Assembly: GCF_021728295.1 (NCBI RefSeq)
Contig: NZ_JAKJXE010000003.1
Coordinates: forward strand, 248,001-312,000
Source of the DNA: Pseudomonas petrae
GTDB lineage: Bacteria > Pseudomonadota > Gammaproteobacteria > Pseudomonadales > Pseudomonadaceae
Direction of reading: 5' to 3'
Length of the DNA stretch: 64,000 nt
The notes below the pieces were generated by a model that was given only the letters and a program-made list of their open reading frames with translations, had not been told where the DNA came from and made no database searches. Each line of letters begins with the position of its first letter. Position 1 is the first letter of the stretch. Position numbers and translations under genes: made by a program. This document shows, one piece after another, positions 8,370 through 17,554 of the stretch.

Positions 8370-9916
8370 GGGCGCTCCCGCTCGGCGAATAGGGCTTGGA
8401 CGAACGGCTCGGCTTCGAAGGTTCGCAGATCGTCGATACCTTCACCGACGCCGATGTAGCGAATCGGCAGGCCGAATTGCTTGGCCAGCGCAAAGATCAC
8501 GCCGCCTTTTGCCGTGCCGTCGAGCTTGGTCAGCGCAAGGCCGGTCAGCTGGACGGTCTGGTTGAACTGTTTGGCCTGATTGATCGCGTTCTGGCCCGTG
8601 CCGGCGTCCAGTACCAGAAGGACCTCGTGGGGCGCGTCGGCGTCGAGCTTGCCGATCACGCGACGAACCTTTTTCAGCTCTTCCATCAAGTTGTCTTTGG
8701 TGTGCAAACGGCCCGCCGTGTCGGCGATGAGCACGTCGACGCCGCGCGCTTTTGCCGCCTGAACGGCATCGAAAATCACCGAAGCCGAATCAGCGCCAGT
8801 GTGCTGGGCGATGACCGGAATCTTGTTGCGCTCGCCCCAGACCTGCAGCTGCTCAACGGCTGCGGCGCGGAAAGTGTCGCCTGCCGCCAGCATGACCTTC
8901 TTGCCTTCCAGCTGAAGCTTTTTGGCAAGCTTGCCGATGGTGGTGGTTTTACCCGCGCCATTTACGCCCACGACCAGGATCACGAATGGCTTGTGCTGCG
9001 ATGTGATGACCAGCGGAGCTTCCACTGGCTTGAGCATGTCGGTCAGTTCGTTTTGCAACGACTTGTACAACGCGTCGCTGTCGGTGAGCTGCTTGCGCGC
9101 CACCTTCTGCGTCAAGTTGCGCACGATCGCCGACGTTGCTTCCACACCGACGTCTGCGGTCAATAGCCGGGTTTCCAGCTCGTCGAGCATGTCGTCGTCG
9201 ATGGCTTTCTTGCCGAGGAACAGGCTGGCCATCCCTTCGCCCAGGCTGGCGCTGGTTTTCGACAGACCCTGCTTCAGACGCGCGAAGAAGCCCGGCTGCT
9301 TGGGTTCGGTGGATCCTTCGAACGGAACAGGTGGCACATGCGTTTCGACAACAGGCACGGCAGGCGCGGCTGGAACCATCGGCGCCATCGTCAAAGGCGG
9401 CGTCAACGACGGGAGATCATTGCCGGAAACCGGATCAGGCAGCGCGACCAGGGTAGGCTCGATAGATGCCACTTCGAACGACGTTGTGTCGATGACTGCC
9501 GGTTGAGCGGGCACTTCAGCCAGGGGAGCGGCTGCGGATTCCACGTTGGACTCGGTGTGAGCCGGAATGGACGGTGTAACGTGAGGCTCGCGCTCATCGG
9601 TGAAAGCGACTGGCTCTTCAGCGACAGGCAGGTGAAGCCAAGGCGCTTCGACAGGGGCCGAAAGCGCTTCAGTCGTAGCTGTTTGTGGCAAGGGCTGCGG
9701 CGCGGGTTGCGTCGGGCGCTCGGCAGGGATGACAGGGGCGTTGTGCTGCTCAGCAACAGCCGGGGCCTGATCGGGCACGGACTCTGGCGCTGGTGCGGGG
9801 GAATTCTGAGGCGGCTCGGGAGTGACTTCCTGCGGCTTTTTGCGCAGCCATCCGAACAGGCCTTTCTTCTCGCCAGCCGGGGCTGGGGTCTTCTTGTCGT
9901 CGTTGGAACCAAACAT
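8366..9916 (-). CDS. ftsY: Signal recognition particle receptor FtsY
   Basis: Docks SRP-bound ribosomes at the inner membrane for cotranslational insertion of membrane proteins. A long N-terminal A domain (about 200 residues, rich in Pro, Ala and Glu) precedes the NG GTPase domain. The G1 loop [15 protein letters not shown] lies near residue 317, followed by [16 protein letters not shown] and [10 protein letters not shown]. At 516 residues it is long for FtsY, and the extra length is all in the low-complexity A domain, which varies widely in Pseudomonas. First gene of the ftsYEX operon. Confidence 0.97.
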   Translation of the reverse strand: MFGSNDDKKTPAPAGEKKGLFGWLRKKPQEVTPEPPQNSPAPAPESVPDQAPAVAEQHNAPVIPAERPTQPAPQPLPQTATTEALSAPVEAPWLHLPVAEEPVAFTDEREPHVTPSIPAHTESNVESAAAPLAEVPAQPAVIDTTSFEVASIEPTLVALPDPVSGNDLPSLTPPLTMAPMVPAAPAVPVVETHVPPVPFEGSTEPKQPGFFARLKQGLSKTSASLGEGMASLFLGKKAIDDDMLDELETRLLTADVGVEATSAIVRNLTQKVARKQLTDSDALYKSLQNELTDMLKPVEAPLVITSQHKPFVILVVGVNGAGKTTTIGKLAKKLQLEGKKVMLAAGDTFRAAAVEQLQVWGERNKIPVIAQHTGADSASVIFDAVQAAKARGVDVLIADTAGRLHTKDNLMEELKKVRRVIGKLDADAPHEVLLVLDAGTGQNAINQAKQFNQTVQLTGLALTKLDGTAKGGVIFALAKQFGLPIRYIGVGEGIDDLRTFEAEPFVQALFAERERP

Positions 9917-10166
9917 GGAGGACGGCTATCTCACGGTAACGACGCGCCAGAGCGGCGCCTCTGAAAAATTCTGTATGCGAAACAGACTGTAATAGAGCTC
10001 GCTTGTTCAGCCAGAGCCCTTCCGTTTACACCGTTTGCGCATCGCCTTCCGGCATTGGACGAAGAGTCCTACGTCACAGCCGTAGTCGCCGAGCAAACTG
10101 GCCGCTATCCTAACACCCCCGCGCCCGCTGACGCTAAGCAGGCCGTCTCCAAGGTTCAAATCACGA

Positions 10167-11519
10167 ATGAATGCTCTTGCCCGCTGTGCCGCAGGCCTGC
10201 TGCTCAGCACAATCTGTTTGCCCTTCGCCGCATTGGCTGCCGACCCACAACCCACCACCGAATTCACGCTGGACAACGGCCTCAAGGTCGTCGTGCGTGA
10301 AGATCACCGCGCACCGGTCGTGGTTTCGCAGGTCTGGTACAAGGTCGGCTCCAGCTACGAGACGCCTGGTCAGACGGGCCTGTCCCATGCGCTGGAACAC
10401 ATGATGTTCAAGGGCAGCTCGAAGGCGGGTCCCGGCGAAGCATCGCTGATCCTGCGCGATCTGGGCGCCGAAGAGAACGCCTTCACCAGCGACGACTACA
10501 CCGCTTATTACCAGGTGCTGGCCCGTGATCGACTGGCGGTGGCCTTCGAACTGGAAGCCGACCGCATGGCCACTCTGCGCCTGCCACCGGAAGAGTTCGC
10601 CCGGGAAATAGAAGTCATCAAGGAAGAGCGCCGCCTGCGCACCGATGACAAGCCGAATGCCAAGGCCTATGAGCGCTTCAAGGCCATCGCCTACCCCGCC
10701 AGCGGCTACCACACGCCGACCATCGGCTGGATGGCCGACCTTGATCGTATGAAGGTCGAGGAGCTGCGCCACTGGTATGAATCCTGGTACGTACCCAACA
10801 ACGCCACGCTGGTGGTGGTCGGTGACGTGAAGCCCGATGAAGTGAAAGCCTTGGCTGAGCGCTTCTTCGGTCCGGTGCCGCGCCGCGATGTACCGCCGTC
10901 GAAAAAGCCGCTGGAGCTGCCCGAGCCTGGCCTGCGCCAGATCACCGTGCATGTCGCCACGCAGATGCCGAGCCTGATGTATGGCTTCAACGTGCCGAGC
11001 CTGGCCACCGCCACGGATCCACAGTCGGTCAACGCGCTGCGCCTGATTTCGGCCCTGCTGGACGGCGGTTACAGCGCGCGCATCCCAACGCGTCTGGAGC
11101 GCGGCGAAGAGCTGGTCACCGGAGCCTCATCCGACTACGACGCCTACACCCGTGGCGACAGCCTGTTCACCATCAGCGCCACGCCCAATCAGCAGAAGAA
11201 GAAAACCCTCGCCGACGCTGAAGCCGGCATCTGGCGCCTGCTCGACGAGCTGAAAACCAAGCCACCCGCCAAGGAAGAGCTGGAACGGGTCCGGGCCCAG
11301 GTGATCGCCGGATTGGTGTATGAGCGCGATTCCATTACCAGTCAGGCCAGTACCATCGGCGAACTGGAAACAGTGGGCCTGTCCTGGAAGCTCATCGATC
11401 AGGAACTGGCAGCGCTGCAAAGCGTGACGCCGGAAGACATCCAGAAAGCTGCACGCACTTACTTCACCCGCGAGCGCCTCGCCGTTGCGCATGTTTTGCC
11501 TGAGGAGAAAACCCAATGA
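10167..11519 (+). CDS. M16 family zinc metallopeptidase (active subunit)
   Basis: Periplasmic peptidase related to pitrilysin and mitochondrial processing peptidase. A signal peptide (first 24 residues, ending ALAA) is followed by the inverted zinc motif HALEH (His74-x-x-Glu77-His78), with a likely third ligand in EVIKEERRLR. The second half is an M16 C-terminal domain. The stop overlaps the start of the next M16 gene by 4 bp, so the two products probably form a heterodimer. The substrate is unknown. It is divergent from ftsY across 250 bp. Confidence 0.9.
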   Translation: MNALARCAAGLLLSTICLPFAALAADPQPTTEFTLDNGLKVVVREDHRAPVVVSQVWYKVGSSYETPGQTGLSHALEHMMFKGSSKAGPGEASLILRDLGAEENAFTSDDYTAYYQVLARDRLAVAFELEADRMATLRLPPEEFAREIEVIKEERRLRTDDKPNAKAYERFKAIAYPASGYHTPTIGWMADLDRMKVEELRHWYESWYVPNNATLVVVGDVKPDEVKALAERFFGPVPRRDVPPSKKPLELPEPGLRQITVHVATQMPSLMYGFNVPSLATATDPQSVNALRLISALLDGGYSARIPTRLERGEELVTGASSDYDAYTRGDSLFTISATPNQQKKKTLADAEAGIWRLLDELKTKPPAKEELERVRAQVIAGLVYERDSITSQASTIGELETVGLSWKLIDQELAALQSVTPEDIQKAARTYFTRERLAVAHVLPEEKTQ

Positions 11520-13012
11520 GCCAGCGCAACGAATCCCGCTTTGCGCGAACGCGGGCCTGCTCATTCGCACTCGCCGTGACGTTTGGTCTGTTGGGTGCGG
11601 CATCGGCGATGGCAGAGACCGCCGCCGAAGCCCCGAAAGCCATCGACAAGGCGGCCAGTACGTTGGAATCCCTGAAGGAGCTGGACAGTAAAGCGCCGGC
11701 TCGTCGCTCGCTGAACATCCAGTCGTGGAATACCGCCGAAGGCGCTCGCGTGCTCTTTGTTGAAGCCCATGAGCTGCCGATGTTCGACATGCGCCTGCTG
11801 TTCGCGGCCGGCAGCAGCCAGGATGGCGCTACCCCTGGCATCGCGCTGGTCACCAACGCGATGCTCAACGAGGGCGTCAAAGGCAAGAACGTCAGCGCTA
11901 TCGCCGAAGGCTTCGAAGGGCTGGGCGCTGATTTCGGCAACGGCTCCTATCGCGACATGGCGATTGCCTCACTGCGCAGCCTGAGCGCCGCCGACAAACG
12001 CGAGCCCGCGTTGAAACTGTTTGCCGAAGTGGTAGGCAAACCGACGTTCCCGGCGGACTCGCTGGCACGGATCAAAAATCAGCTGCTGGCGAGCTTCGAA
12101 TATCAAAAGCAGAACCCGGGCAAGCTTGCAGGCGATGAGCTGTTCAAGCGGTTGTACGGCGATCATCCTTACGCGCACCCGAGCATGGGCACGGCCAAAA
12201 GCATCGCGCCTCTGACTTTGGCTCAGCTGAAGGCCTTTCATGCCAAGGCCTACGCCGCTGGCAATGCGGTGATTGCGCTGGCCGGTGATCTGACGCGCGC
12301 GGAAGCCGAAGCGGTCGCGGCCCAGGTTTCAGCCGCGCTGCCCAAAGGTCCGGCGCTGGCACAAACCCTCGCACCGACCGCACCCAAGCCGAGTGAAACC
12401 CACATCGAGTTTCCGTCCAAGCAGACGCACCTGATGCTGGCTGAACTGGGCATTACCCGAGGCGATCCAGACTACGCGGCCCTGTCACTGGGCAACTCGA
12501 TCGTCGGTGGCGGCGGCTTCGGCAGCCGTCTGATGACCGAGGTGCGGGAAAAACGCGGCCTGACCTACGGTGTGTCTTCAGGCTTCACGCCGATGCAGGC
12601 ACAGGGTCCGTTCATGATCAGCCTGCAGACCCGGGCCGAACTGAGCGAAAACACCCTCAAGCTGGTCAAGGACATCACCCGTGACTTCCTTGCCAATGGC
12701 CCGACCCAGAAAGAACTCGACGATGCCAAGCGCGAACTGGCCGGCAGCTTTCCTCTGGCAACTGCCAGCAATGCGGCCATCGTTGGCCAACTGGGCGCGG
12801 TCGGCTTCTATAATCTGCCGCTGACCTACCTTGAAGATTTCATGACGCAGTCCCAGAGCGTCACGGTCGAGCAGATCAAGACCGTGATGAACAAACATCT
12901 GGACGCTGACAAGCTGGTGATCGTGACTGCAGGTCCGACCGTCCCGCAGAAGCCACTGCCGCCCCCTACTGACAAACCCGCCGAGCAACCGCTCGGCGTT
13001 CCGGAGCACTGA
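11516..13012 (+). CDS. M16 family peptidase-like protein (zinc site absent)
   Basis: Partner of the preceding M16 peptidase. An N-terminal hydrophobic segment (about residues 12-33) looks like a signal peptide. At the position of the zinc motif the sequence reads GIALVTNAMLNEGVKGK, so the HxxEH residues are missing and the protein is predicted to be inactive by itself. The C-terminal half keeps the M16 fold element EVREKRGLTYGVSSGF, used by such partners in substrate binding. At 498 residues it is longer than its neighbour. It overlaps that gene by 4 bp and shares its stop region with rsmD. Confidence 0.9.
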   Translation: MSQRNESRFARTRACSFALAVTFGLLGAASAMAETAAEAPKAIDKAASTLESLKELDSKAPARRSLNIQSWNTAEGARVLFVEAHELPMFDMRLLFAAGSSQDGATPGIALVTNAMLNEGVKGKNVSAIAEGFEGLGADFGNGSYRDMAIASLRSLSAADKREPALKLFAEVVGKPTFPADSLARIKNQLLASFEYQKQNPGKLAGDELFKRLYGDHPYAHPSMGTAKSIAPLTLAQLKAFHAKAYAAGNAVIALAGDLTRAEAEAVAAQVSAALPKGPALAQTLAPTAPKPSETHIEFPSKQTHLMLAELGITRGDPDYAALSLGNSIVGGGGFGSRLMTEVREKRGLTYGVSSGFTPMQAQGPFMISLQTRAELSENTLKLVKDITRDFLANGPTQKELDDAKRELAGSFPLATASNAAIVGQLGAVGFYNLPLTYLEDFMTQSQSVTVEQIKTVMNKHLDADKLVIVTAGPTVPQKPLPPPTDKPAEQPLGVPEH

Positions 13013-13632
13013 TGACCTCGACTTCCAAGCCGCCGCGTATCCACAAAGGGCACAAAATCCACACGGGCCTCGGCCAACTGCGGATCATCGGCGGCGAATG
13101 GCGCAGTCGGCGTCTGAGTTTCCCTGACGCCCCCGGTCTGCGCCCGACGCCGGATCGTGTGCGTGAAACCCTGTTCAACTGGCTGGCGCCGTACATCGAG
13201 GGCGCGCGCGTCCTCGATCCGTTCGCCGGCAGTGGCGCGCTGTACCTCGAAGCCCTGTCGCGCGGCGCCAGCATGGGTCTGGCACTGGACACCAACTCGA
13301 TGGCGATTTCCAGCCTGCGCGAACACCTCGGCACGCTGCGTTGCACCGTCGGCAAAACCGCGACTGGCGACGCGCTACGCCATCTGGAAACCCAGCCGGC
13401 CGAACAATTCGACGTGGTGTTCCTCGACCCGCCGTTCCACCAGGACTTGCTGATGCCTGCTTGCACGCTGCTGGAAGAGCGCAACTGGCTGGCGGACAGC
13501 GCGTGGATCTACACCGAAAGCGAAACCGCGCCGTCGACACTGGGCATGCCCGCCAACTGGCGCCTGCACCGCGAAAAGAAAGCCGGTCAGGTTCACTACG
13601 CGGTATGGGAACGCAGTGCCGTCGCGAGCTGA
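13012..13632 (+). CDS. rsmD: 16S rRNA (guanine-966-N2)-methyltransferase RsmD
   Basis: Methylates G966 in 16S rRNA of the assembled small subunit. The motifs RIIGGEWRSRRL, RPTPDRVRETLFNWL, DPFAGSGALYLEALSRGA (SAM binding) and VVFLDPPF (catalytic D/N-PP-F/Y) are all present in 206 residues. Its ATG overlaps the last base of the upstream M16 stop codon, and its 3' end overlaps the next gene by 17 bp, so it is embedded in one transcript. Confidence 0.96.
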   Translation: MTSTSKPPRIHKGHKIHTGLGQLRIIGGEWRSRRLSFPDAPGLRPTPDRVRETLFNWLAPYIEGARVLDPFAGSGALYLEALSRGASMGLALDTNSMAISSLREHLGTLRCTVGKTATGDALRHLETQPAEQFDVVFLDPPFHQDLLMPACTLLEERNWLADSAWIYTESETAPSTLGMPANWRLHREKKAGQVHYAVWERSAVAS

Positions 13633-14632
13633 CCTTCCCGGGTTCGTCCCGGCGTTCGGCCTGGGCAACCCGCACTTGCAGACGCTGTGGGGACCGCTCT
13701 GGCGGCCGACCACTCACCTCGAGCGCCGGCGCGAGCGCATCTGGCTGGAAGACGGCGATTTCCTCGACATGGACTGGCACGGCCCGCACGACGCCACTGT
13801 GCCGGTCGTGCTCGTGCTGCACGGTTTGACCGGTTCGTCCAACTCCCCCTATGTCGCCGGGCTGCAGCACGCCATGGAAAAACGTGGCTGGGCGAGTGTC
13901 GCCCTCAACTGGCGAGGCTGTTCAGGGGAGCCAAACCTGTTGCCCCGCAGCTATCACTCCGGCGCCAGCGAAGACCTTGCCGCCGTGATCGATCATCTGC
14001 GCAAGGCCCGACCGTTGGCGCCGCTTTACGCTGTCGGGTACTCCCTCGGCGGCAACATCTTGCTCAAGCACCTCGGCGAAACCGGACTCGACAGCCACCT
14101 GCAAGGCGCTGCGGCGGTGTCGGTGCCGTTTCGTCTGGACGAATGCGCCGACCGGATCGGGCTGGGCTTCTCCAAAGTCTATCAACGCCACTTCATGCGC
14201 GAGATGGTCGGCTATATCAAGGACAAGCAGAGACGCTTCCAGCACGAAGGCCTCAGCGATGGGCTGGCGGAACTGGCGGCACTGGGTTCACTGAAAGACA
14301 TGCGCACTTTCTGGGATTTCGATGGGCGCGTGACAGCGCCGCTCAATGGATTCGTGGACGCCCATGATTACTACCGGCGCGCCTCCAGTCGGTACTTCCT
14401 CGGCGCCATCCGCACGCCAACCCTGCTGATTCAATCCCTGGACGACCCGTTCGTGTTCAAGCACAGCCTGCCTGAAGCCTCTGAGCTGTCGTCCAGCACC
14501 GAGTTCGACCTGCAGAAAAAAGGCGGGCATGTGGGTTTTGTCGGCGGCACCGTCAGAACGCCGACGTATTACCTGGAGCAACGGATTCCGGCGTGGCTGA
14601 CGGACGTCCATGGCGCGCAGATAAACCGCTAA
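13616..14632 (+). CDS. YheT-like alpha/beta hydrolase
   Basis: A 338-residue hydrolase of the YheT/UPF0017 group. The family opening FGLGNPHLQTLW is present, with the nucleophile elbow VGYSLGGN (Ser in G-x-S-x-G), an oxyanion region LVLHGLTGSS, and a C-terminal His in KKGGHVGFVGG. The cellular substrate is unknown; relatives act on lipid esters. The start is a GTG 17 bp inside rsmD, which gives translational overlap. No signal peptide is visible, so it is cytoplasmic. Confidence 0.9.
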   Translation: MPSRADLPGFVPAFGLGNPHLQTLWGPLWRPTTHLERRRERIWLEDGDFLDMDWHGPHDATVPVVLVLHGLTGSSNSPYVAGLQHAMEKRGWASVALNWRGCSGEPNLLPRSYHSGASEDLAAVIDHLRKARPLAPLYAVGYSLGGNILLKHLGETGLDSHLQGAAAVSVPFRLDECADRIGLGFSKVYQRHFMREMVGYIKDKQRRFQHEGLSDGLAELAALGSLKDMRTFWDFDGRVTAPLNGFVDAHDYYRRASSRYFLGAIRTPTLLIQSLDDPFVFKHSLPEASELSSSTEFDLQKKGGHVGFVGGTVRTPTYYLEQRIPAWLTDVHGAQINR

Positions 14633-14700
14633 CGCGTGCACGATCGTTCAAGACACGTATGTGCCATCCGCTTACCATCCGGGGCATAAGGAGAAAAACC

Positions 14701-15429
14701 ATGTCCCGTGATCAATTCTTTGTCCGCGGCCTTCGCGACAGCGTGCCGATGCTGGTCGGCATTGCACCATTCGGCATTATCTTCGGCACCCTGGCCGGCG
14801 TGGGCGGGTTGACGTTGTGGCAGGCCGTCGGCATGTCGATGTTCGTTTACGCAGGATCGGCGCAGTTCATCGTCATCAGCCTGATGGGCGCCGGGGCCGG
14901 CGCGGTGGTGATTCTGTTGACGACGTTCATCGTCAATCTGCGCCATGTGCTGTACAGCGCCACCTTGCAGCCGCAGGTTCAGGGTCTGCCACAGCGCTGG
15001 CGATTGCTGCTGGCGTTCTGGCTGACGGACGAAACCTTTGCCATCGTCCAGCGCCACTATTTGGTCCACGGCCGGACGCCGCTGGCGCATTGGTACTGGC
15101 TGGGCGTGGCGAGCTCGCTGTATGCCTGCTGGGTGAGCAGCTCACTGGTAGGCGTGCTGTTTGGTCAGGCGTTTCCCGACATGGCCAGCTGGGGCCTGGA
15201 GTTCGCGATGCTGGCAACCTTCATCGGCATCGTCGTGCCCCTGCTGCGCAACCAGCCGCAGATCGCCGCCGCGTTGGTCGCTGGCGCGGTTGCCCTGCTG
15301 ACCTGGTCGTGGCCCTACAAGCTGGGGCTCATGGCCGCAGCCTTCAGTGGCATCGCGGCGGGGGTGTTTCTGGAAAGACGGCAGCCAGAAAGGCAGGACG
15401 ACGTGACCCCGAACGAGGTGCGCCCATGA
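14701..15429 (+). CDS. azlC: AzlC family branched-chain amino acid exporter subunit
   Basis: Large subunit of an AzlC/AzlD-type exporter of branched-chain amino acids in the inner membrane. The 242-residue protein has seven or so hydrophobic segments and the typical opening GLRDSVPMLVGIAPFGIIFG followed by SMFVYAGSAQF. The ATG at 14701 follows AAGGAGAAAAACC. The longer frame upstream has no ribosome site and was not used. The stop overlaps the azlD start by 4 bp. Confidence 0.92.
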   Translation: MSRDQFFVRGLRDSVPMLVGIAPFGIIFGTLAGVGGLTLWQAVGMSMFVYAGSAQFIVISLMGAGAGAVVILLTTFIVNLRHVLYSATLQPQVQGLPQRWRLLLAFWLTDETFAIVQRHYLVHGRTPLAHWYWLGVASSLYACWVSSSLVGVLFGQAFPDMASWGLEFAMLATFIGIVVPLLRNQPQIAAALVAGAVALLTWSWPYKLGLMAAAFSGIAAGVFLERRQPERQDDVTPNEVRP

Positions 15430-15749
15430 CGTACTGGTGGCTGATTCTGGGCATGGCCGCGATCACTTTTTTGATGCGCTACAGCCTGTTCGCCTGGCCG
15501 AACCTGCGTTTCCCGCCGCTGGTGCGTCAAGGCCTGCATTACGTACCCACCGCCGTGCTGACCGCCATCGTCGTGCCCGGCATGTTGCTGCCCGACGGCG
15601 CGCACTGGCAGCTGTCGCTGGGCAACGCCTACTTGTTGGCCGGGATCGTGTCGATTGGCATTGCGGCCATCAGCCGCAATCTTCTGGCGACCATCGGCGG
15701 CGGATTGCTGGTGTTCTTCTTGCTGCGCTGGGCGATGGGCCAGATGTGA
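15426..15749 (+). CDS. azlD: AzlD family branched-chain amino acid exporter subunit
   Basis: A 107-residue inner-membrane protein with four hydrophobic segments that pairs with AzlC. The opening ITFLMRYSLFAWP and the segment LRQ-like VRQGLHYVPTAVLTAIVVP match AzlD proteins. The start (ATGACGTACTGG) overlaps the azlC stop by 4 bp, which supports coupled translation and a two-subunit carrier. Confidence 0.9.
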   Translation: MTYWWLILGMAAITFLMRYSLFAWPNLRFPPLVRQGLHYVPTAVLTAIVVPGMLLPDGAHWQLSLGNAYLLAGIVSIGIAAISRNLLATIGGGLLVFFLLRWAMGQM

Positions 15750-15769
15750 TTTAGCAGACAAAACGGCCT

Positions 15770-15856
15770 GTAGGAGCGCGCTTGCCCGCGAAAGAGTCGT
15801 TCAACAACATCACTGTCACCTGACACAGCGCAATCGCGGGCAAGCGCGCTCCTACA
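15770..15856. repeat. REP doublet (GCGCGCTTGCCCGCGAA family)
   Basis: Inverted pair: GTAGGAGCGCGCTTGCCCGC at the left and GCGGGCAAGCGCGCTCCTAC at the right, with about 40 bp between. Same family as the REPs around the RAYT gene at 27.5 kb. It lies between the convergent ends of azlD and the sulfurtransferase gene. Confidence 0.88.
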
Positions 15857-15877
15857 CCGATGCGCAGGGCTGCGACC

Positions 15878-16732
15878 TTAGTCCCCCGTCGCAACGCCCC
15901 GCTGCGGATCATTGATCCACTCGCTCCAAGACCCCGCGTATAGCGCCCCCAACGGATACCCGGCGAGGGCCAAGGCAAACAGGTTGTGACAGGCCGTCAC
16001 GCCGGAACCGCAATAGGCGACGAGCTCATGGGCAGGACGACCTTGTAACGCCTCGGCGAAGCGCTGCTTCAGTTGCTCTGCCGGGAGAAAGCGGCCATCC
16101 GGCCCGAGGTTGTCAGTGAATGCCGCGCACTGCGCGCCGGGAATGTGCCCCGCAATAGGGTCGATGGGCTCGACCTCACCCCGGAACCGCGCAGGTGCAC
16201 GCGCGTCGATCAGCGTCATGGCGGGATCGCCGATGCGGGCCAGCAGTTGCTCGGCCGTCAGCACCATCGATTCATCCGGCACGCCGTCGAACGAACCCTC
16301 AAGTTGGTGCGGTGGATCAAGACTCAGCGGCAGACCCGCCGCATGCCAGGCCTTAAGCCCACCATCCAGCACATACACACCGTCGCGCTTGCCCAGCCAC
16401 GCCAGCAACCACCAGGCTCGGGCGGCATAAGCACCCGGCCCATCGTCGTACAGCACGATATCGCTCTGATTATTCACACCCCAGAACCGCAAGCGCTCGA
16501 TCAGCGTCTGCGGATTCGGCAGCGGGTGGCGACCAGTGACACCTTTGGTGATGGCCCCACTGAGATCATTGAGCAAGTCAGCGTAGGAAGCGCCTTCGAT
16601 ATGGCCCTCTGCGTAGCTGCGCTGGCCGTAGTCCAAGTCGTCCAGCGACGAACGACAATCCAGTATCACAAGCCCGGGCTGGGTCAGGCGTTCTGACAAT
16701 TGTTGCGGGCTGATCAATTGCGCGATGGACAT
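15878..16732 (-). CDS. sseA: 3-mercaptopyruvate-type sulfurtransferase (tandem rhodanese)
   Basis: Transfers sulfane sulfur from 3-mercaptopyruvate or thiosulfate to thiol acceptors. There are two rhodanese domains (residues about 5-135 and 150-280); only the second has the catalytic cysteine, in CGSGVTACH. The loop CGSGVT is characteristic of mercaptopyruvate sulfurtransferases rather than thiosulfate-specific rhodaneses. At 284 residues the length is normal. It is transcribed alone, 63 bp after the TetR gene on the same strand. Confidence 0.88.
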   Translation of the reverse strand: MSIAQLISPQQLSERLTQPGLVILDCRSSLDDLDYGQRSYAEGHIEGASYADLLNDLSGAITKGVTGRHPLPNPQTLIERLRFWGVNNQSDIVLYDDGPGAYAARAWWLLAWLGKRDGVYVLDGGLKAWHAAGLPLSLDPPHQLEGSFDGVPDESMVLTAEQLLARIGDPAMTLIDARAPARFRGEVEPIDPIAGHIPGAQCAAFTDNLGPDGRFLPAEQLKQRFAEALQGRPAHELVAYCGSGVTACHNLFALALAGYPLGALYAGSWSEWINDPQRGVATGD

Positions 16733-16795
16733 GACAGGCTCCTGCAGGCAGTAAAAAATGGCGATATGACAATCGATTGAGACAACCGGGCCGAT

Positions 16796-17488
16796 TCAGC
16801 CAGCGTCTTCCAGTGCCTTGGCCAATGGCACATAAAACTCCGCACACAGCGCATTCACCGCTTCCCGCGCCTGGGGCGTGACGTAGGCCAGTTCCAGCAT
16901 CAGCACCTGATAGACCCCGCGACGAATCGCGTCCTCATTCAGATGGGCGGCGTTTTCCCGCGTGGTGCACAGAAAGCGTACCCATGACGTGAGGATGATC
17001 CACGCGTTGAGCGTCAGCGATTCGATCTGGACCTTGTCCATGCTCAGAATCTGCGCGTCGACAAAGCCGCTGTAAATGGACATCGCCTTGATCAGGCAGT
17101 GTTGGGAAAAGCGTCGGTAACGCACCGCCAGCTCAGGGTCGGTTTCAAGCAGGTGCTCGAGGTCGCGGTGCAGAAAACGGTAGCGCCACATGCCGTCGAG
17201 AATCGCCATCAAGTAATGGCGCTTGTCTTCAACACCTGGCAGACGGCCCTTGGGCGGGTGCAGAAAGCTGTCGACCAGCGTTTCGTATTCGGTGAACAAC
17301 TCAGCGATGATCGCCTGCTTGTTAGGGAAGTGGTAGTACAGATTGCCGGGCGACATTTCCATGTGCGCAGCGATGTGATTGGTGCTGACGCTGCGCTCGC
17401 CCTGCTGGTTGAACAGCTCCAGGCTGCTGTGCACGATGCGTTCACGGGTGTTGATGCGTACGGTTTTGATGCGCGGCGCCATGTTCAA
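16796..17488 (-). CDS. TetR/AcrR family transcriptional regulator
   Basis: The N-terminal helix-turn-helix (about residues 30-62: VSTNHIAAHMEMSPGNLYYHF) is typical TetR. The 160-residue effector domain resembles the C-terminal domain seen in regulators next to calB-type aldehyde dehydrogenases in Pseudomonas. The ligand is unknown. It lies on the same strand as the MFS gene and upstream of the sulfurtransferase, and faces away from the divergent calB, so control of the MFS and calB genes is plausible but inferred. Confidence 0.9.
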   Translation of the reverse strand: MNMAPRIKTVRINTRERIVHSSLELFNQQGERSVSTNHIAAHMEMSPGNLYYHFPNKQAIIAELFTEYETLVDSFLHPPKGRLPGVEDKRHYLMAILDGMWRYRFLHRDLEHLLETDPELAVRYRRFSQHCLIKAMSIYSGFVDAQILSMDKVQIESLTLNAWIILTSWVRFLCTTRENAAHLNEDAIRRGVYQVLMLELAYVTPQAREAVNALCAEFYVPLAKALEDAG

Positions 17489-17554
17489 CTCGAACGTCGA
17501 AACGTAACAGGGATGTGCCGGATCTTAACGCAAGCGTCGGGCCCGTTGCAGACT

